Positions 38,128 to 46,942 of a stretch of 64,000 nt of DNA are shown here, in pieces. The stretch spans positions 5,084,001-5,148,000 of the forward strand of contig NZ_JADBEK010000001.1 of NCBI RefSeq assembly GCF_014873145.1, given 5' to 3'. The stretch comes from Nonomuraea angiospora. Its GTDB lineage: Bacteria; Actinomycetota; Actinomycetes; Streptosporangiales; Streptosporangiaceae. Under the pieces are notes generated by a model. It ran no database searches. It was not told the DNA's origin and saw only the letters and a program-made list of their open reading frames with translations. Within the stretch, counting starts at the first letter, position 1. The number at the start of each line of letters is the position of its first letter. The position numbers and the translations under genes were made by a program.

Positions 38128-39321
38128 TCAGCGGGTGTGCAGGCGCCAGGGCAGGCGGACGGTGATGAACTCGTTGTTGTCCGGCCGGCCGGGCGTGCGT
38201 CCCGACGAGAACGGGAAGTTGTTGTCGTTGAGGATCCCGAGCGTACGGTCGTCCAGGATGACGACGTCCTCGATGGTCTGGAACGGGAAGCGGAAGGTCT
38301 CGCCGAACCCGCCGAGCCCCTTGGGGTTGGCCAGGTCCAGCAGGTCGGCGGCCAGGGTCTTGTCCATGGCGCCGTCGTGGTCGCGGTCGCGGGTGTCGGC
38401 CAGGTAGACGCGCTTGAGCGCGGCCGCGTCGCCCTGGTTGTTGTCCCGCTCGATGATCAGGAAGCGGTGCCGGTCCACCGCGATGGCGTCGCCGATCGCG
38501 TTGGCGGGGCTGTCCAGCTTGTACGTCCACCGCTTGCCGGTGTAGGCGCGCTTGCGCACGTCGAACTCGTTCATCCGCAGCGTGCCCGCCGGATCGCCGT
38601 TGACCGTGCCCTCCAGCAGCGGATACAGCCACCGCCCGTCCGCCGAGCGGGCCATGCCCTCGAAGCCCTTGCTGCCGGCCAGGTTGGGGGCCGCGCCGTT
38701 CAGCGTCGGGTTCTCGGGCGCCTTGACGCCCGGCAGCTCGATCGGGGCCTCCAGCAGCGTGCCCCGCGCGGAGAAGTGCAGCAGGAACGGGCCGAACTCG
38801 TCGCCGATCCAGTAGGTGCCGTCATCGGCCCGCACGATCGACTCCACGTCGAAGTCGGCGCCGGTGAGCTTGCGGTCGGCCCTGGTCAGCGGCCAGGACA
38901 CCCGGCCCTGCGGGTCGGACAGGTTGAACCCGCCGAGCACGTCCACGGTGCCCGCGCGGAAGTCCGGCTTGACGCGGTGGACGCGCAGGAGGAAGTCGGC
39001 GCTGTTGGCCTTGTTGCCGTACCCGTTGTCGGACAGGACGTCGAACGTGCCGTCACCGCGCCGGACGATGCCGCTGAACCCCTGGACCGGCTGGCCGGAG
39101 AAGGGCGGGGTCACCCCGTTGATCGGAGCCGTGCCGATCTGGGAGCCGGACGGCTCGCTGCCGGGCACGAAGGTCTGCGCGGGGAGCGAGGCGAACCCGG
39201 TCAGCGTGGCCCGGGCCGCGCCGTCCGGCGTGGCGGCAGCGGTGGCGGAGGACGCGGGGCCGGTCGCGGCGATGCTCGCGGCCAGCGCGGCGGCGCCTAC
39301 CGCCAGGGAGATGCGTTTCAT
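38128..39321 (-). CDS. Secreted esterase-like activity of phytase family protein
   Basis: A 397-residue exported protein with a signal peptide (MKRISLAVGAAALAASIAAT) ending near residue 30. The body has FSGIVRRGDGTFDVLSDNGYG, SIVRADDGTYWIGDEFGPFL, KGFEGMARSADGRWLYPLLE and a C-terminal VILDDRTLGILNDNNFP, the conserved blocks of the phytase-like esterase family (PF13449), a beta-propeller. Activity on phosphate esters is assumed from the family name. It is the last gene in a minus-strand run with the HupE-like and metallophosphoesterase genes. Confidence 0.88.
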   Translation of the reverse strand: MKRISLAVGAAALAASIAATGPASSATAAATPDGAARATLTGFASLPAQTFVPGSEPSGSQIGTAPINGVTPPFSGQPVQGFSGIVRRGDGTFDVLSDNGYGNKANSADFLLRVHRVKPDFRAGTVDVLGGFNLSDPQGRVSWPLTRADRKLTGADFDVESIVRADDGTYWIGDEFGPFLLHFSARGTLLEAPIELPGVKAPENPTLNGAAPNLAGSKGFEGMARSADGRWLYPLLEGTVNGDPAGTLRMNEFDVRKRAYTGKRWTYKLDSPANAIGDAIAVDRHRFLIIERDNNQGDAAALKRVYLADTRDRDHDGAMDKTLAADLLDLANPKGLGGFGETFRFPFQTIEDVVILDDRTLGILNDNNFPFSSGRTPGRPDNNEFITVRLPWRLHTR

Positions 39322-39383
39322 GCCCGGCACGGTAGAGGGTGCAAATGACGCGTTTCCTAACAAAACGTGCATGCCGCGTTCAT

Positions 39384-40517
39384 CTATAGCGGCAGGGGGA
39401 TGCGGTCGAAGAACCAGTACAGGCTGACCGCCACGATGGGGACCGTGATCGCGGCCACCGCCCAGCGGGCCGCGGCCGTGCGGCGCAGCAGCGCCAGCAG
39501 CGGGAAGAGCACGGCGATGAGCACGAGCTGCGTCACCTCGATGCCGAGGTTGAAGCTCAGGAGCGACAGGAGCAGCCCCCAGGACCCGCTCTCCTTGATG
39601 TCCAGCGCGCCCGCGAAGCCGAGCCCGTGGATCAGTCCGAAGGCGAAGACGATCGGCAGCCGCCATCTGCCCAGCTTGTCCTCGTCGCGGCCCAGGAGGT
39701 TGGCGACCGCCACGACGATGATCGACACCGCGATGACCGGCTCGACGATCGCTCCGGGAACGTCCACGACCCCCATCGCCGCCAGCAGGAACGTGATGCT
39801 GTGCGCGACGGTGAAGGCGGAGGCGGTGACGACGACGTCGCGCAGGCGGCGGGCCCCGATGACCAGGGCCAGCAGGAAGAAGATGTGGTCGAGGCCGAGG
39901 AGCAGGTGCTCGGCGCCGAGCACGAAGAACTCCCCGATCTGGCTCGACGCCCGGTGTTCGCCGACCTTCACCGTCGGCGCCGTGGCCTCCAGGACGGCGG
40001 AGCCGGTCTCGCCGTCGAGCTCGTAGCGGACCATCGTCTTCGTGCTGTGGACGAAGCTCTCGGCGTCGGGGAACAGCGCGCTGGAGATCTCGTGCGTCCC
40101 CCCGCTCTCGCCCTGGCAGGCGTAGGAGTAGGTGAGCACGGCGAAGGCCGCCTTGCCGCGGACGCGTACATCCGCCTCGCCGACCTGGGCAGGCGTGCAG
40201 GGCTTGCCGGCGTACGCCACGGCGAAGCGGCGCGTGACATAGTCGGTCACGGCAGCGCGGTTGATCTTGAGCTGGCGGAGCTGCTCGGTCCGCTCCTTCG
40301 CGTCGTAGGCCTCGGCGTAGAGCCAGGCCGACTTCATGAGGAGGTCGTACTCGAGGTCGAGCACGGCCTTGACGTCCAGGCCCGAGCCGGTCACCTCGGC
40401 GTGGGCGGTCGTGGTCGCGTCGTGCGCCGCCGCCGGGGCGGGACGCGCCAGGTCGGCCAGCACGCCGCCGAGGACCAGGGCGAGGACGACGGCGGGCAGC
40501 CAGCGCATGCGGCGCAT
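39384..40517 (-). CDS. HupE/UreJ family membrane protein with exported N-terminal domain
   Basis: A 377-residue protein. A signal peptide is followed by about 160 extracytoplasmic residues (TEQLRQLKINRAAVTDYVTR region), then six to seven membrane helices with EHLLLGLDHIFFLLALVIGA and FTVAHSITFLLAAMGVV, the metal-binding-like His motifs of HupE/UreJ. The family is linked to nickel or other metal transport; nothing here confirms nickel. The ATG at 40517 is chosen because GGAGAG lies seven bases upstream; an ATG at 40532 has no such site. It lies downstream of the large metallophosphoesterase gene, separated by a hairpin. Confidence 0.85.
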   Translation of the reverse strand: MRRMRWLPAVVLALVLGGVLADLARPAPAAAHDATTTAHAEVTGSGLDVKAVLDLEYDLLMKSAWLYAEAYDAKERTEQLRQLKINRAAVTDYVTRRFAVAYAGKPCTPAQVGEADVRVRGKAAFAVLTYSYACQGESGGTHEISSALFPDAESFVHSTKTMVRYELDGETGSAVLEATAPTVKVGEHRASSQIGEFFVLGAEHLLLGLDHIFFLLALVIGARRLRDVVVTASAFTVAHSITFLLAAMGVVDVPGAIVEPVIAVSIIVVAVANLLGRDEDKLGRWRLPIVFAFGLIHGLGFAGALDIKESGSWGLLLSLLSFNLGIEVTQLVLIAVLFPLLALLRRTAAARWAVAAITVPIVAVSLYWFFDRIPLPL

Positions 40518-40547
40518 GTCTCGTCTCTCCATGTAGGGGATGAAGGG

Positions 40548-40575
40548 CCGCCCCCGGACCGGGGTCCGGGGGCGG
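40548..40575 (-). terminator. Hairpin between metallophosphoesterase and HupE-like genes
   Basis: CCGCCCCCGGACC (40548-40560) and GGTCCGGGGGCGG (40563-40575) are perfect complements with a two-base centre. It lies 11 bases after the metallophosphoesterase stop, so it can end that transcript or limit read-through into the HupE-like gene. Confidence 0.7.
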
Positions 40576-40586
40576 CGGGGATCGAG

Positions 40587-43500
40587 TTAGCGGTTGAACC
40601 AGTGGTACATGGGCGAGTCCGGTCCCCACGTGCCGGGGCGGCCGTGCTCGTCCTTGGTGACGAAGACGCTCGGCTCGGAGGCGGTCACGCCGCCGCCGGC
40701 GGAGCGCGCGGTGACGAACCAGGCGTAGGCCGTGTCGTCCTTGAGGCGCTGCCAGGTCACCGAGGCGACCTGGCCCGACGTGACCGTGCTCTTACCGATG
40801 ACCTTCGTCGGCTTGTAGATCGCCAGCGAGTCGGTCTGGAAGGTCGTCGTGCGGGAGGTGAGGTCGACCGGCAGCACCATGTTGTCCTCGAGCCCGTTGT
40901 AGCGGCGCAGCGGGTCGTACTCGTTGGCGCCGAACTCGTTGAGCAGCGGGGAGTAGGTGTCCACGCTCAGCTCCGCCCGCTTGACGTTGAACTGCAACAT
41001 CCGGAAGAAGCTCGCGCCGAACTGGAGCTGGTCCTGCGGGTTGTAGCCGCCGATCGCGGTCAGCCCGAGCCGGTCGGCCGACACCGTGTAGAACTGGTAG
41101 TCCGCCAGGAGTTCGACGACGCCGTTGCCGACCTGGCCCACCTTCGGCTTCACGTTGGTGCCCACGCCGTGCTCGTGGCCGGCGAGGATGAGGAAGACGT
41201 TGGGGTTCTTCTCGACCACCGTCTTGTACAGCATCGAGCCGTCGGGAGCAGCGAAGCCGGCGCCGCGGCCGTCCGGGTTGGTGCTCGGCACGAGGTAGTC
41301 GTGCGAGAGCAGGATGCCGTTGCGGTTGGGGAACTTCTTGAAGACGGAGTCGGCCCACTCGGCCTCCTCCCTCGTCACGCCGTACGACAGGCCGACCACG
41401 ACGAAGTCGAGCCCGCCCGCGGAGAACAGGTCGTAGTGGTTCTGGTTGTCGCCTTCCCTCCACGGGCCGCCGTACTCGGCGTGCTGCCAGCCCTGCGACG
41501 CGCCCTGGTACCGGCCGGGGCCGTAGTACTTGTTGTAGATCGCCTCCGGCCCGTTCTCGGTGCCGGACTGGTTGTCGTGGTTGCCGGCGATCACGCCGTT
41601 CGGGATGCCCGCGTCGTCCAGCACCTTCTGCTGCTTCGAGGACACCTCCATCTCGCCGACGACCTGCTGCTGCGTGGCCTCGTCGGCGGGCTTGCGGATG
41701 TTGTTCTCGATGATGTCGCCGGTGTGCGCGACGTACGAGATCTTGCGCTGGTCCTTGTTGTCCTTGATCCAGTTGACGATGCCGGCGTAGGCGGACTCCC
41801 ACACCGCGCGCTCCTCGGGAGTCTCCTGCTCCACCGCGCCCTCGGAGATGTACTGGGTGTCGGTGAAGTGGACGATCGAGAAGTCGTAGGAGGAGGGGTC
41901 GGCGAAGCCGTTCGGGTCGCCGGGGTCGATGTCGTCGGCGAACGGGTCCTCACCCGTCACCATGACGTGGACCTGGCGCTTGTCGATGTAGTCGTCGTCG
42001 ACGACGGCCGAGAGCACGGTCCTGCCCTCGGCGGCGCCGCGGGCGCTCGTCAGCAGGTCCCACGCCTTGGACTTGGTGTTCCACGCCCGCAGCCCCGCCA
42101 GGCGCTCGGGGTCGATGGCGCCCTCCCAGCGCAGCACCGGGGAGTCCACGTGACCCTGCACCTCGACGTCGTAGCGCTGGTAGACGAGGTCCTGCCCGGA
42201 GGGCGCGTCCAGCGTCTTGCCGTCGGCGGGCTCCAGCCCGTCGGTCCTGACCCGCTTCTCGCCCGGCACCCGCAGGGTCGTCGGGAGAGACTGGGCCGTC
42301 CCCTGGTACACCTGCTCCGGGGTGAGGATCTTCGCCTCGTTGAACGTGGCCGTCACCTGGCCGCCGTCGGGCTCGGCCACCTTCGCCGAGAGCGTGACGG
42401 GGTCCGACACGTCGGTGGCCCCCCGCGCCGGGCTCAGCTCGGCCGGCGCGTCCGGGATGCCCGCGGACTCGAACACGACCTCGCGGGTCGCGGCGTTGCC
42501 GAGCCCGTCGGCGCCGGTCACGGCCAGGGTGTGCTTGCCGGCGCGCAGCCCGGGGCCCACCTGGGCGCCCAGCTCGATCGGCCGGCCGTCGAGCTTGACG
42601 TCCGGCCCGGACACGACGCCCGAGGCGTCCTCCAGCTTGACGTCCAGCACGACCGAGGCGGTGATCTTCTCACCCTCGGCCGGCACGCTCTTGGCCACCT
42701 TCGGAGCCGAGTTGTCGGTGATCAGGGTGCGGGTGGCGACCTCGCCGGTGGCCGACTCCGCGGCGAGCTTGTGCTTGCCGTCCTTGATCGCGGTGGTGTC
42801 GAGGTCCGCGCGCAGGCCGCGGGCCGGGGCGTCCACCAGGAACTCGAGGTCGATCTCGGTGAGCGGGTTCACGTTGTCGCCGCAGTTGCCGTCGCCCAGG
42901 CTGTACGAGGTCTTCAGCAGCTGTCCGGTCGCCGTGCCCTGCGCCGGGGTGAGCGCGATGTTCGAGATCGCGAAGTCGTCGCGGTTGTTGCCGCACGAGG
43001 TCGGGAAGGTGCCGGCCACGAAGTCGATCGTGTTCCAGCCGGGCACCAGGAACTCGTTCGGGATCGTGAAGTCGACGCGCTTGCTCACGAAGTCGCCGTC
43101 TAGCACGACCTTCTGGCCGTTGACGAGCAGGAAGTTCTGATAGCGCGCCTCGATCGAGTTGCTGCCCACGTTGAAGCTGAAGGTCGCCTCGCCCGAGCCG
43201 AGCGTCTCGATGACCGGCACCGCCGGAGCGTCGATCTTGTAGCGCAGCTCGGCCTCGCGCAGGAGGGTCTGGCTGCTGCCGCAGGTGCCGTCGCCCATCT
43301 CGTACGACGGCTTGAGGTCCTGGCCGGTCACGGTGGCGCCGTCGAGGGTGAGCTCGAGGTTCGTGATCGTGAAGTCGTCGCGGTTGTTGCCGCAGGTCTC
43401 CTTGGCGTCGCCGGTGACGACCTTGATCGTGTTGTCGCCGGGCACCAGGAACTTGGCCGGGACCGCGATGGTCACCCGCCGGCTCGCCCAGGTGCCGCCC

Positions 43501-44555
43501 AGGTCGATGCGCTTGCCGTTGACGAGGAGGAAGTCGTCGTACTTGTCCTCGATCCCGTCCGCGCCCACGTCGAAGCTGAGCATCGCGGCGCCGTTGCCCA
43601 GCGTGGGCTTGGTGACGGGCTTCTCGCCGTCCACGGTGAGGGACTTGACGCCGCCCGCGCTGTTCGCCGGGACGTTCGCGAAGACCGGCTTGGTGCCCGC
43701 CACGAGCGTGCCGTCCGTCGGCAGCAGGCGCGGCGCGCCGGCCGGGGCGTTGTTCACGGTCACGGTGTTCTTGACGGTCACGCCGGCCGCGGTGGTGGCG
43801 GTGATGGTGTGCTCGCCGTTGGACAGCGTCGCGGTGTCCAGGTCCGCGGCCAGGCCCGTGGTGCCCTGCGGGTCGCCCTGGACGAAGAACTTGAGCGTGG
43901 CCCGCTTCAGCAGCGTGGTGTTCGTGCCGCAGCTGCCGTCGCCGAAGGAGAGCGTGTACGGGTTGTCCTCGCCGTCCGCGACCTCGCCGAGGAGTTCGAG
44001 GCCCACGTCGGACAGCACGAAGTCGTCGTAGTTCGTGCCGCACGAGGACGGGATCGCGCCGACGACGATCTCGACGGTGTTCTCTCCCTTGACGAGGCGC
44101 TCGTTCGGGATGTCGATGCTCGCGCGCTCGTTGACGAAGTTGCCGATCTCGCTGCGGTACTCGCCGTTGACGAGCACGTAGCTGTGGTACTGCGCCTCCG
44201 TCGAGTTCGAGCCCACGTCGAAGCGGAGCTTGGAGACGCCCACCGTACGGGTGGCGTTGAGCGCGGTGTCGTCGACGGCGAGCTTCGTGACGCTGTCACC
44301 GGCCGCGGTCGGGACCGCCGCGACCTTCGCCGTGCCCTCCAGGTACGAACCGGTGGCCGGGGTGAGCGTCGGGGGGCTCGGGACGGCGGTGGTCGTCGGC
44401 GTGGGGCTGGGGCGGCCACGGTCCTGTTCCGCGGGCGTCCCCGGGTCGGCGTACGCGGCCGTGACGAAGCTGCTCACCAGCAGCGTCGCGATCGAGGCGG
44501 CCAGGGCGAAACGCGCCCGGCCCCCTAAACCGCCCAGTGACTTTCGTGCTGCCAT
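40587..44555 (-). CDS. Large secreted calcineurin-like metallophosphoesterase with three cysteine-pair modules
   Basis: A 1322-residue exported protein; AGGAGGG precedes the ATG, and a signal peptide ends near residue 36. Residues 109-226, 326-442 and 457-575 are three copies of one beta-rich module, each with FDVGSNSxE-like, LLVNGxx, IPNExLVxGxNT, CGxNxDDF and GDGxCG blocks; each has two Cys exactly 37 residues apart (172/209, 388/425, 521/558). Ig-like segments follow (about 600-890). The C-terminal third is the phosphoesterase: HFTDTQ (about 895), GDIIEN, GNHDNQ (about 990), SHDY and GHEHG (about 1127). The first His of DxH is Gln, a known variant. It likely hydrolyses phosphoesters outside the cell. 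Confidence 0.9.
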   Translation of the reverse strand: MAARKSLGGLGGRARFALAASIATLLVSSFVTAAYADPGTPAEQDRGRPSPTPTTTAVPSPPTLTPATGSYLEGTAKVAAVPTAAGDSVTKLAVDDTALNATRTVGVSKLRFDVGSNSTEAQYHSYVLVNGEYRSEIGNFVNERASIDIPNERLVKGENTVEIVVGAIPSSCGTNYDDFVLSDVGLELLGEVADGEDNPYTLSFGDGSCGTNTTLLKRATLKFFVQGDPQGTTGLAADLDTATLSNGEHTITATTAAGVTVKNTVTVNNAPAGAPRLLPTDGTLVAGTKPVFANVPANSAGGVKSLTVDGEKPVTKPTLGNGAAMLSFDVGADGIEDKYDDFLLVNGKRIDLGGTWASRRVTIAVPAKFLVPGDNTIKVVTGDAKETCGNNRDDFTITNLELTLDGATVTGQDLKPSYEMGDGTCGSSQTLLREAELRYKIDAPAVPVIETLGSGEATFSFNVGSNSIEARYQNFLLVNGQKVVLDGDFVSKRVDFTIPNEFLVPGWNTIDFVAGTFPTSCGNNRDDFAISNIALTPAQGTATGQLLKTSYSLGDGNCGDNVNPLTEIDLEFLVDAPARGLRADLDTTAIKDGKHKLAAESATGEVATRTLITDNSAPKVAKSVPAEGEKITASVVLDVKLEDASGVVSGPDVKLDGRPIELGAQVGPGLRAGKHTLAVTGADGLGNAATREVVFESAGIPDAPAELSPARGATDVSDPVTLSAKVAEPDGGQVTATFNEAKILTPEQVYQGTAQSLPTTLRVPGEKRVRTDGLEPADGKTLDAPSGQDLVYQRYDVEVQGHVDSPVLRWEGAIDPERLAGLRAWNTKSKAWDLLTSARGAAEGRTVLSAVVDDDYIDKRQVHVMVTGEDPFADDIDPGDPNGFADPSSYDFSIVHFTDTQYISEGAVEQETPEERAVWESAYAGIVNWIKDNKDQRKISYVAHTGDIIENNIRKPADEATQQQVVGEMEVSSKQQKVLDDAGIPNGVIAGNHDNQSGTENGPEAIYNKYYGPGRYQGASQGWQHAEYGGPWREGDNQNHYDLFSAGGLDFVVVGLSYGVTREEAEWADSVFKKFPNRNGILLSHDYLVPSTNPDGRGAGFAAPDGSMLYKTVVEKNPNVFLILAGHEHGVGTNVKPKVGQVGNGVVELLADYQFYTVSADRLGLTAIGGYNPQDQLQFGASFFRMLQFNVKRAELSVDTYSPLLNEFGANEYDPLRRYNGLEDNMVLPVDLTSRTTTFQTDSLAIYKPTKVIGKSTVTSGQVASVTWQRLKDDTAYAWFVTARSAGGGVTASEPSVFVTKDEHGRPGTWGPDSPMYHWFNR

Positions 44556-44731
44556 TGGCAGTCCCTCCTATGTGCATAAGCAGCCCATAAAGCGGCTTGC
44601 TCTCGGGCGGACACGTTGGAGCGCGCGAGTGAACGTTGTGCAGAGAGAGGCTGAAGGGACGACAAACTATTGCCTGATTCTGGTCATCCGTCACAAATAG
44701 GTCTCAATGGGCGCGTACCGGAAGATTGGGA

Positions 44732-44759
44732 TGTCACACCACAGCCCTCTCAGGGGCTC
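44732..44759 (+). promoter_or_regulatory. ECF41-type promoter candidate upstream of the sigma factor gene
   Basis: TGTCACA at 44732-44738 is identical to the -35 element of ECF41 target promoters as I recall it. GCTC at 44756-44759, 17 bases downstream, is a weak match to the expected CGTC -10. The site is 55 bases upstream of the ATG at 44794, suggesting autoregulation. Confidence 0.5.
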
Positions 44760-44793
44760 TAGAACAGCAGTCACATGCAGAGGGGGATCCGTG

Positions 44794-46089
44794 ATGTCCG
44801 ATGTCACCCGGGTGTTCGCCGCCCATCGCGAACTGCTGTTCTCCATCGTCTACAACATGCTGGGCAGCGTCACCGACGCCGAGGACGTGCTGCAGGAGAC
44901 CTGGCTGGCGTGGGCGTCCAGGGATCCGGACGAGATCGGCCATCCGCGCGCCTACCTCGTACGCGTCGCGGTGAACCAGGCGCTCGCCCACCAGAGCGCC
45001 CAGCGCCGGCGCCGCGAGACCTACGTCGGGCCCTGGCTGCCCGAACCCCTCGTCACCTCCCCCGACGCCGCCGACCACGCCGTACGGACCGACACGCTCT
45101 CGCTCGCGCTGCTGGTCGTGCTGGAGACGCTGACGCCGCTGGAGCGGGCGGTGTTCATCCTGCACGAGGTCTTCGCCTACGCCCACACCGAGATCGCCCC
45201 CATGATCGGCCGCAGCCCGGCCGCGGTGCGGCAGCTCGCCCACCGCGCCCGCGAGCACGTCCAGGCCCGCCGCCCCCGCTCCCAGGTGAACCCGCGCCTC
45301 CAGCGGCAGGTGACCGAGCGGTTCGTGGCCGCCGCCTTCGGCGGCGACCTGGAAGGGCTGATGGAGCTCCTGGCGCCGGACGTGACGCTGTGGGCCGACG
45401 GCGGCGGCAAGTCGAACGCCGGCGGCCCGCGCCCCATCCGCGGCCGCGACAACGTCTCCCGCGTGCTCATCTCCCGCGCCGCCCAGCCTCTCGACGGGCT
45501 GGACATCCAGTACCGCCAGGTCAACGGCGATCCCTGCGCGGTGCTGTTCGTGGAGAACGCCCCGTACGCGGTCATGGTCGTGGACATGACGCCCGACGGC
45601 TCCCGGATCCAGGACGTCTACACCGTGAGCAACCCCGACAAGCTCACCCACGTCCCCTCACGGGCTTCCCGGTTGACGGACGGCGCGGACGCGGCGGGGC
45701 AGCGGGCCGAGGTGATGGGGGAAGCGGTGGCGCAGCACGCCGGTCGTGGCGGCGGCCAGCGCGACGAGGGCGGCGCCGACGAGCAGCGCCGGGTGGTATC
45801 CCCGGCGCAGGAGCGGGGTCACGACCAGGGGGCCGAGGATCTGCCCGACGCTGTAGCCGGTGGTGAGGATGGCGACGGCGCGCGGGATCCGCAGGTGGGC
45901 GCCGATGGCCAGGGTGAGGGTGGCCACGCCCAGGAACGTGGCGCCGAACAGGACGGCCGAGACCAGGGCGGGGACGATCCCACCGGCCAGGACGGGCAGC
46001 GCGATGCCGGCGGCCTGCACGACGAGCGCGACGAGGACCAGCGCCGGGCGGGACCAGAGGTGGCCGAGCCATGCCCACAGGGCCGTTGA
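44794..46089 (+). CDS. ECF41 (SigJ-like) sigma factor with SnoaL-like domain and unusual 3' extension
   Basis: The sigma factor proper is about 288 residues. Region 2 is FSIVYNMLGSVTDAEDVLQE, region 4 is LTPLERAVFILHEVFAYAHT followed by IGRSPAAVRQLAHRAR. The SnoaL-like tail has DGGGK (202-206) and NPDKL (280-284), the two motifs that define the ECF41 group, which controls its own activity through this tail. No stop codon follows the normal end: the frame runs 143 more codons, antisense to the MFS gene, giving 431 residues. The extension is Gly/Asp/Glu/Arg-rich and probably a by-product of antisense coding. The ATG at 44794 has AGGGGG in front. Confidence 0.88.
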   Translation: MSDVTRVFAAHRELLFSIVYNMLGSVTDAEDVLQETWLAWASRDPDEIGHPRAYLVRVAVNQALAHQSAQRRRRETYVGPWLPEPLVTSPDAADHAVRTDTLSLALLVVLETLTPLERAVFILHEVFAYAHTEIAPMIGRSPAAVRQLAHRAREHVQARRPRSQVNPRLQRQVTERFVAAAFGGDLEGLMELLAPDVTLWADGGGKSNAGGPRPIRGRDNVSRVLISRAAQPLDGLDIQYRQVNGDPCAVLFVENAPYAVMVVDMTPDGSRIQDVYTVSNPDKLTHVPSRASRLTDGADAAGQRAEVMGEAVAQHAGRGGGQRDEGGADEQRRVVSPAQERGHDQGAEDLPDAVAGGEDGDGARDPQVGADGQGEGGHAQERGAEQDGRDQGGDDPTGQDGQRDAGGLHDERDEDQRRAGPEVAEPCPQGR

Positions 46090-46896
46090 GGGCAGCGCGG
46101 CGAGCCCGACCAGGACCCACGCGCCGCTGCCTGCCAGGCCCGGCGCGGTCTGGTCGATCGCGGCGACCAGGAACGTGCCGGCGATGATGTAACCGGTCCC
46201 TTCGAGGGTGTAGCCGGCCAGCAGCGCCCCGAACCAGCGCAGCCCGGACCCGGCCCGGGGACCCGACGGCGGGCGCGGCGATGCCTCGGGTGCTGCCGGA
46301 TCGGCGCGCAGGCCCCAGGCCGGGATCGCCAGCACCGCGGTCAGCGCCGCCGCCGTCCACCAGGCCTGCTGCCAGGTGCCGGTGGTGCGCAGGACCAGCA
46401 CGGCGACGCCCGACAGGGCGATCCCCGCGCCGATGCCGCCGAAGGCCCAGCCGACGAGGTGCTGCGCGTGGCCGCGAAGACCGGTGAGCACGGCGTCGGC
46501 GGCGATGACGAAGATCAGCGCGCTCGCGATCCCGGCGACCAGCCGGAGCGACGACCAGAGCGCGCCGGCGTGCGTGAGCGGCATCAGGGCCAGGGTGACG
46601 ACCAGGACCGCCAGCGACGGGCGCAGCGCCCGCCGGGAGGCGAAGATCCGAGGGGCGACGATCGCGGCGACCGCGCCGAGGAGGTACCCGACGTAGTTGG
46701 CGGTGGCCAGCTCCGCCCCCAGCCGCGGGGACAGCCCGGCCTGCGCGTGCATCATCGGCAGGATCGGGGTGTAGGCGAAGCGGCCGACGCCCATGCCCGC
46801 CGCGAGCGCCGCCGCGCCCTGCCCGACGATCCGCCAGGGCCGATCCGCCCGGGTCGCCTCGCCGCTGTCCGTGCCGTGCTCTCGTACGGAGGTCAA
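45658..46896 (-). CDS. MFS transporter, YbfB/YjiJ family
   Basis: A 412-residue transporter with twelve hydrophobic helices. The first helix has AAGMGVGRFAYTPILPMMHA, the typical YbfB/YjiJ signature, followed by LATANYVGYLLGA. The start is taken as TTG at 46896, with GAAAGG six bases upstream; no ATG/GTG fits better. It follows the SDR gene by 46 bases on the same strand. About 430 bases of its 3' end are overlapped by the sigma factor frame on the other strand. The substrate is unknown. Confidence 0.85.
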   Translation of the reverse strand: MTSVREHGTDSGEATRADRPWRIVGQGAAALAAGMGVGRFAYTPILPMMHAQAGLSPRLGAELATANYVGYLLGAVAAIVAPRIFASRRALRPSLAVLVVTLALMPLTHAGALWSSLRLVAGIASALIFVIAADAVLTGLRGHAQHLVGWAFGGIGAGIALSGVAVLVLRTTGTWQQAWWTAAALTAVLAIPAWGLRADPAAPEASPRPPSGPRAGSGLRWFGALLAGYTLEGTGYIIAGTFLVAAIDQTAPGLAGSGAWVLVGLAALPSTALWAWLGHLWSRPALVLVALVVQAAGIALPVLAGGIVPALVSAVLFGATFLGVATLTLAIGAHLRIPRAVAILTTGYSVGQILGPLVVTPLLRRGYHPALLVGAALVALAAATTGVLRHRFPHHLGPLPRRVRAVRQPGSP

Positions 46897-46942
46897 CCTT
46901 CGCCTTTCGTTCGGCCGTCGTACGCGGGAGGTGGCGGAGGGC

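Noticed and set aside
39627..43103. A 1158-codon open frame antisense to the HupE-like and metallophosphoesterase genes
   Set aside because: The opposite strand carries a signal peptide, phosphoesterase motifs and strong ribosome binding site; the antisense product lacks any domain.
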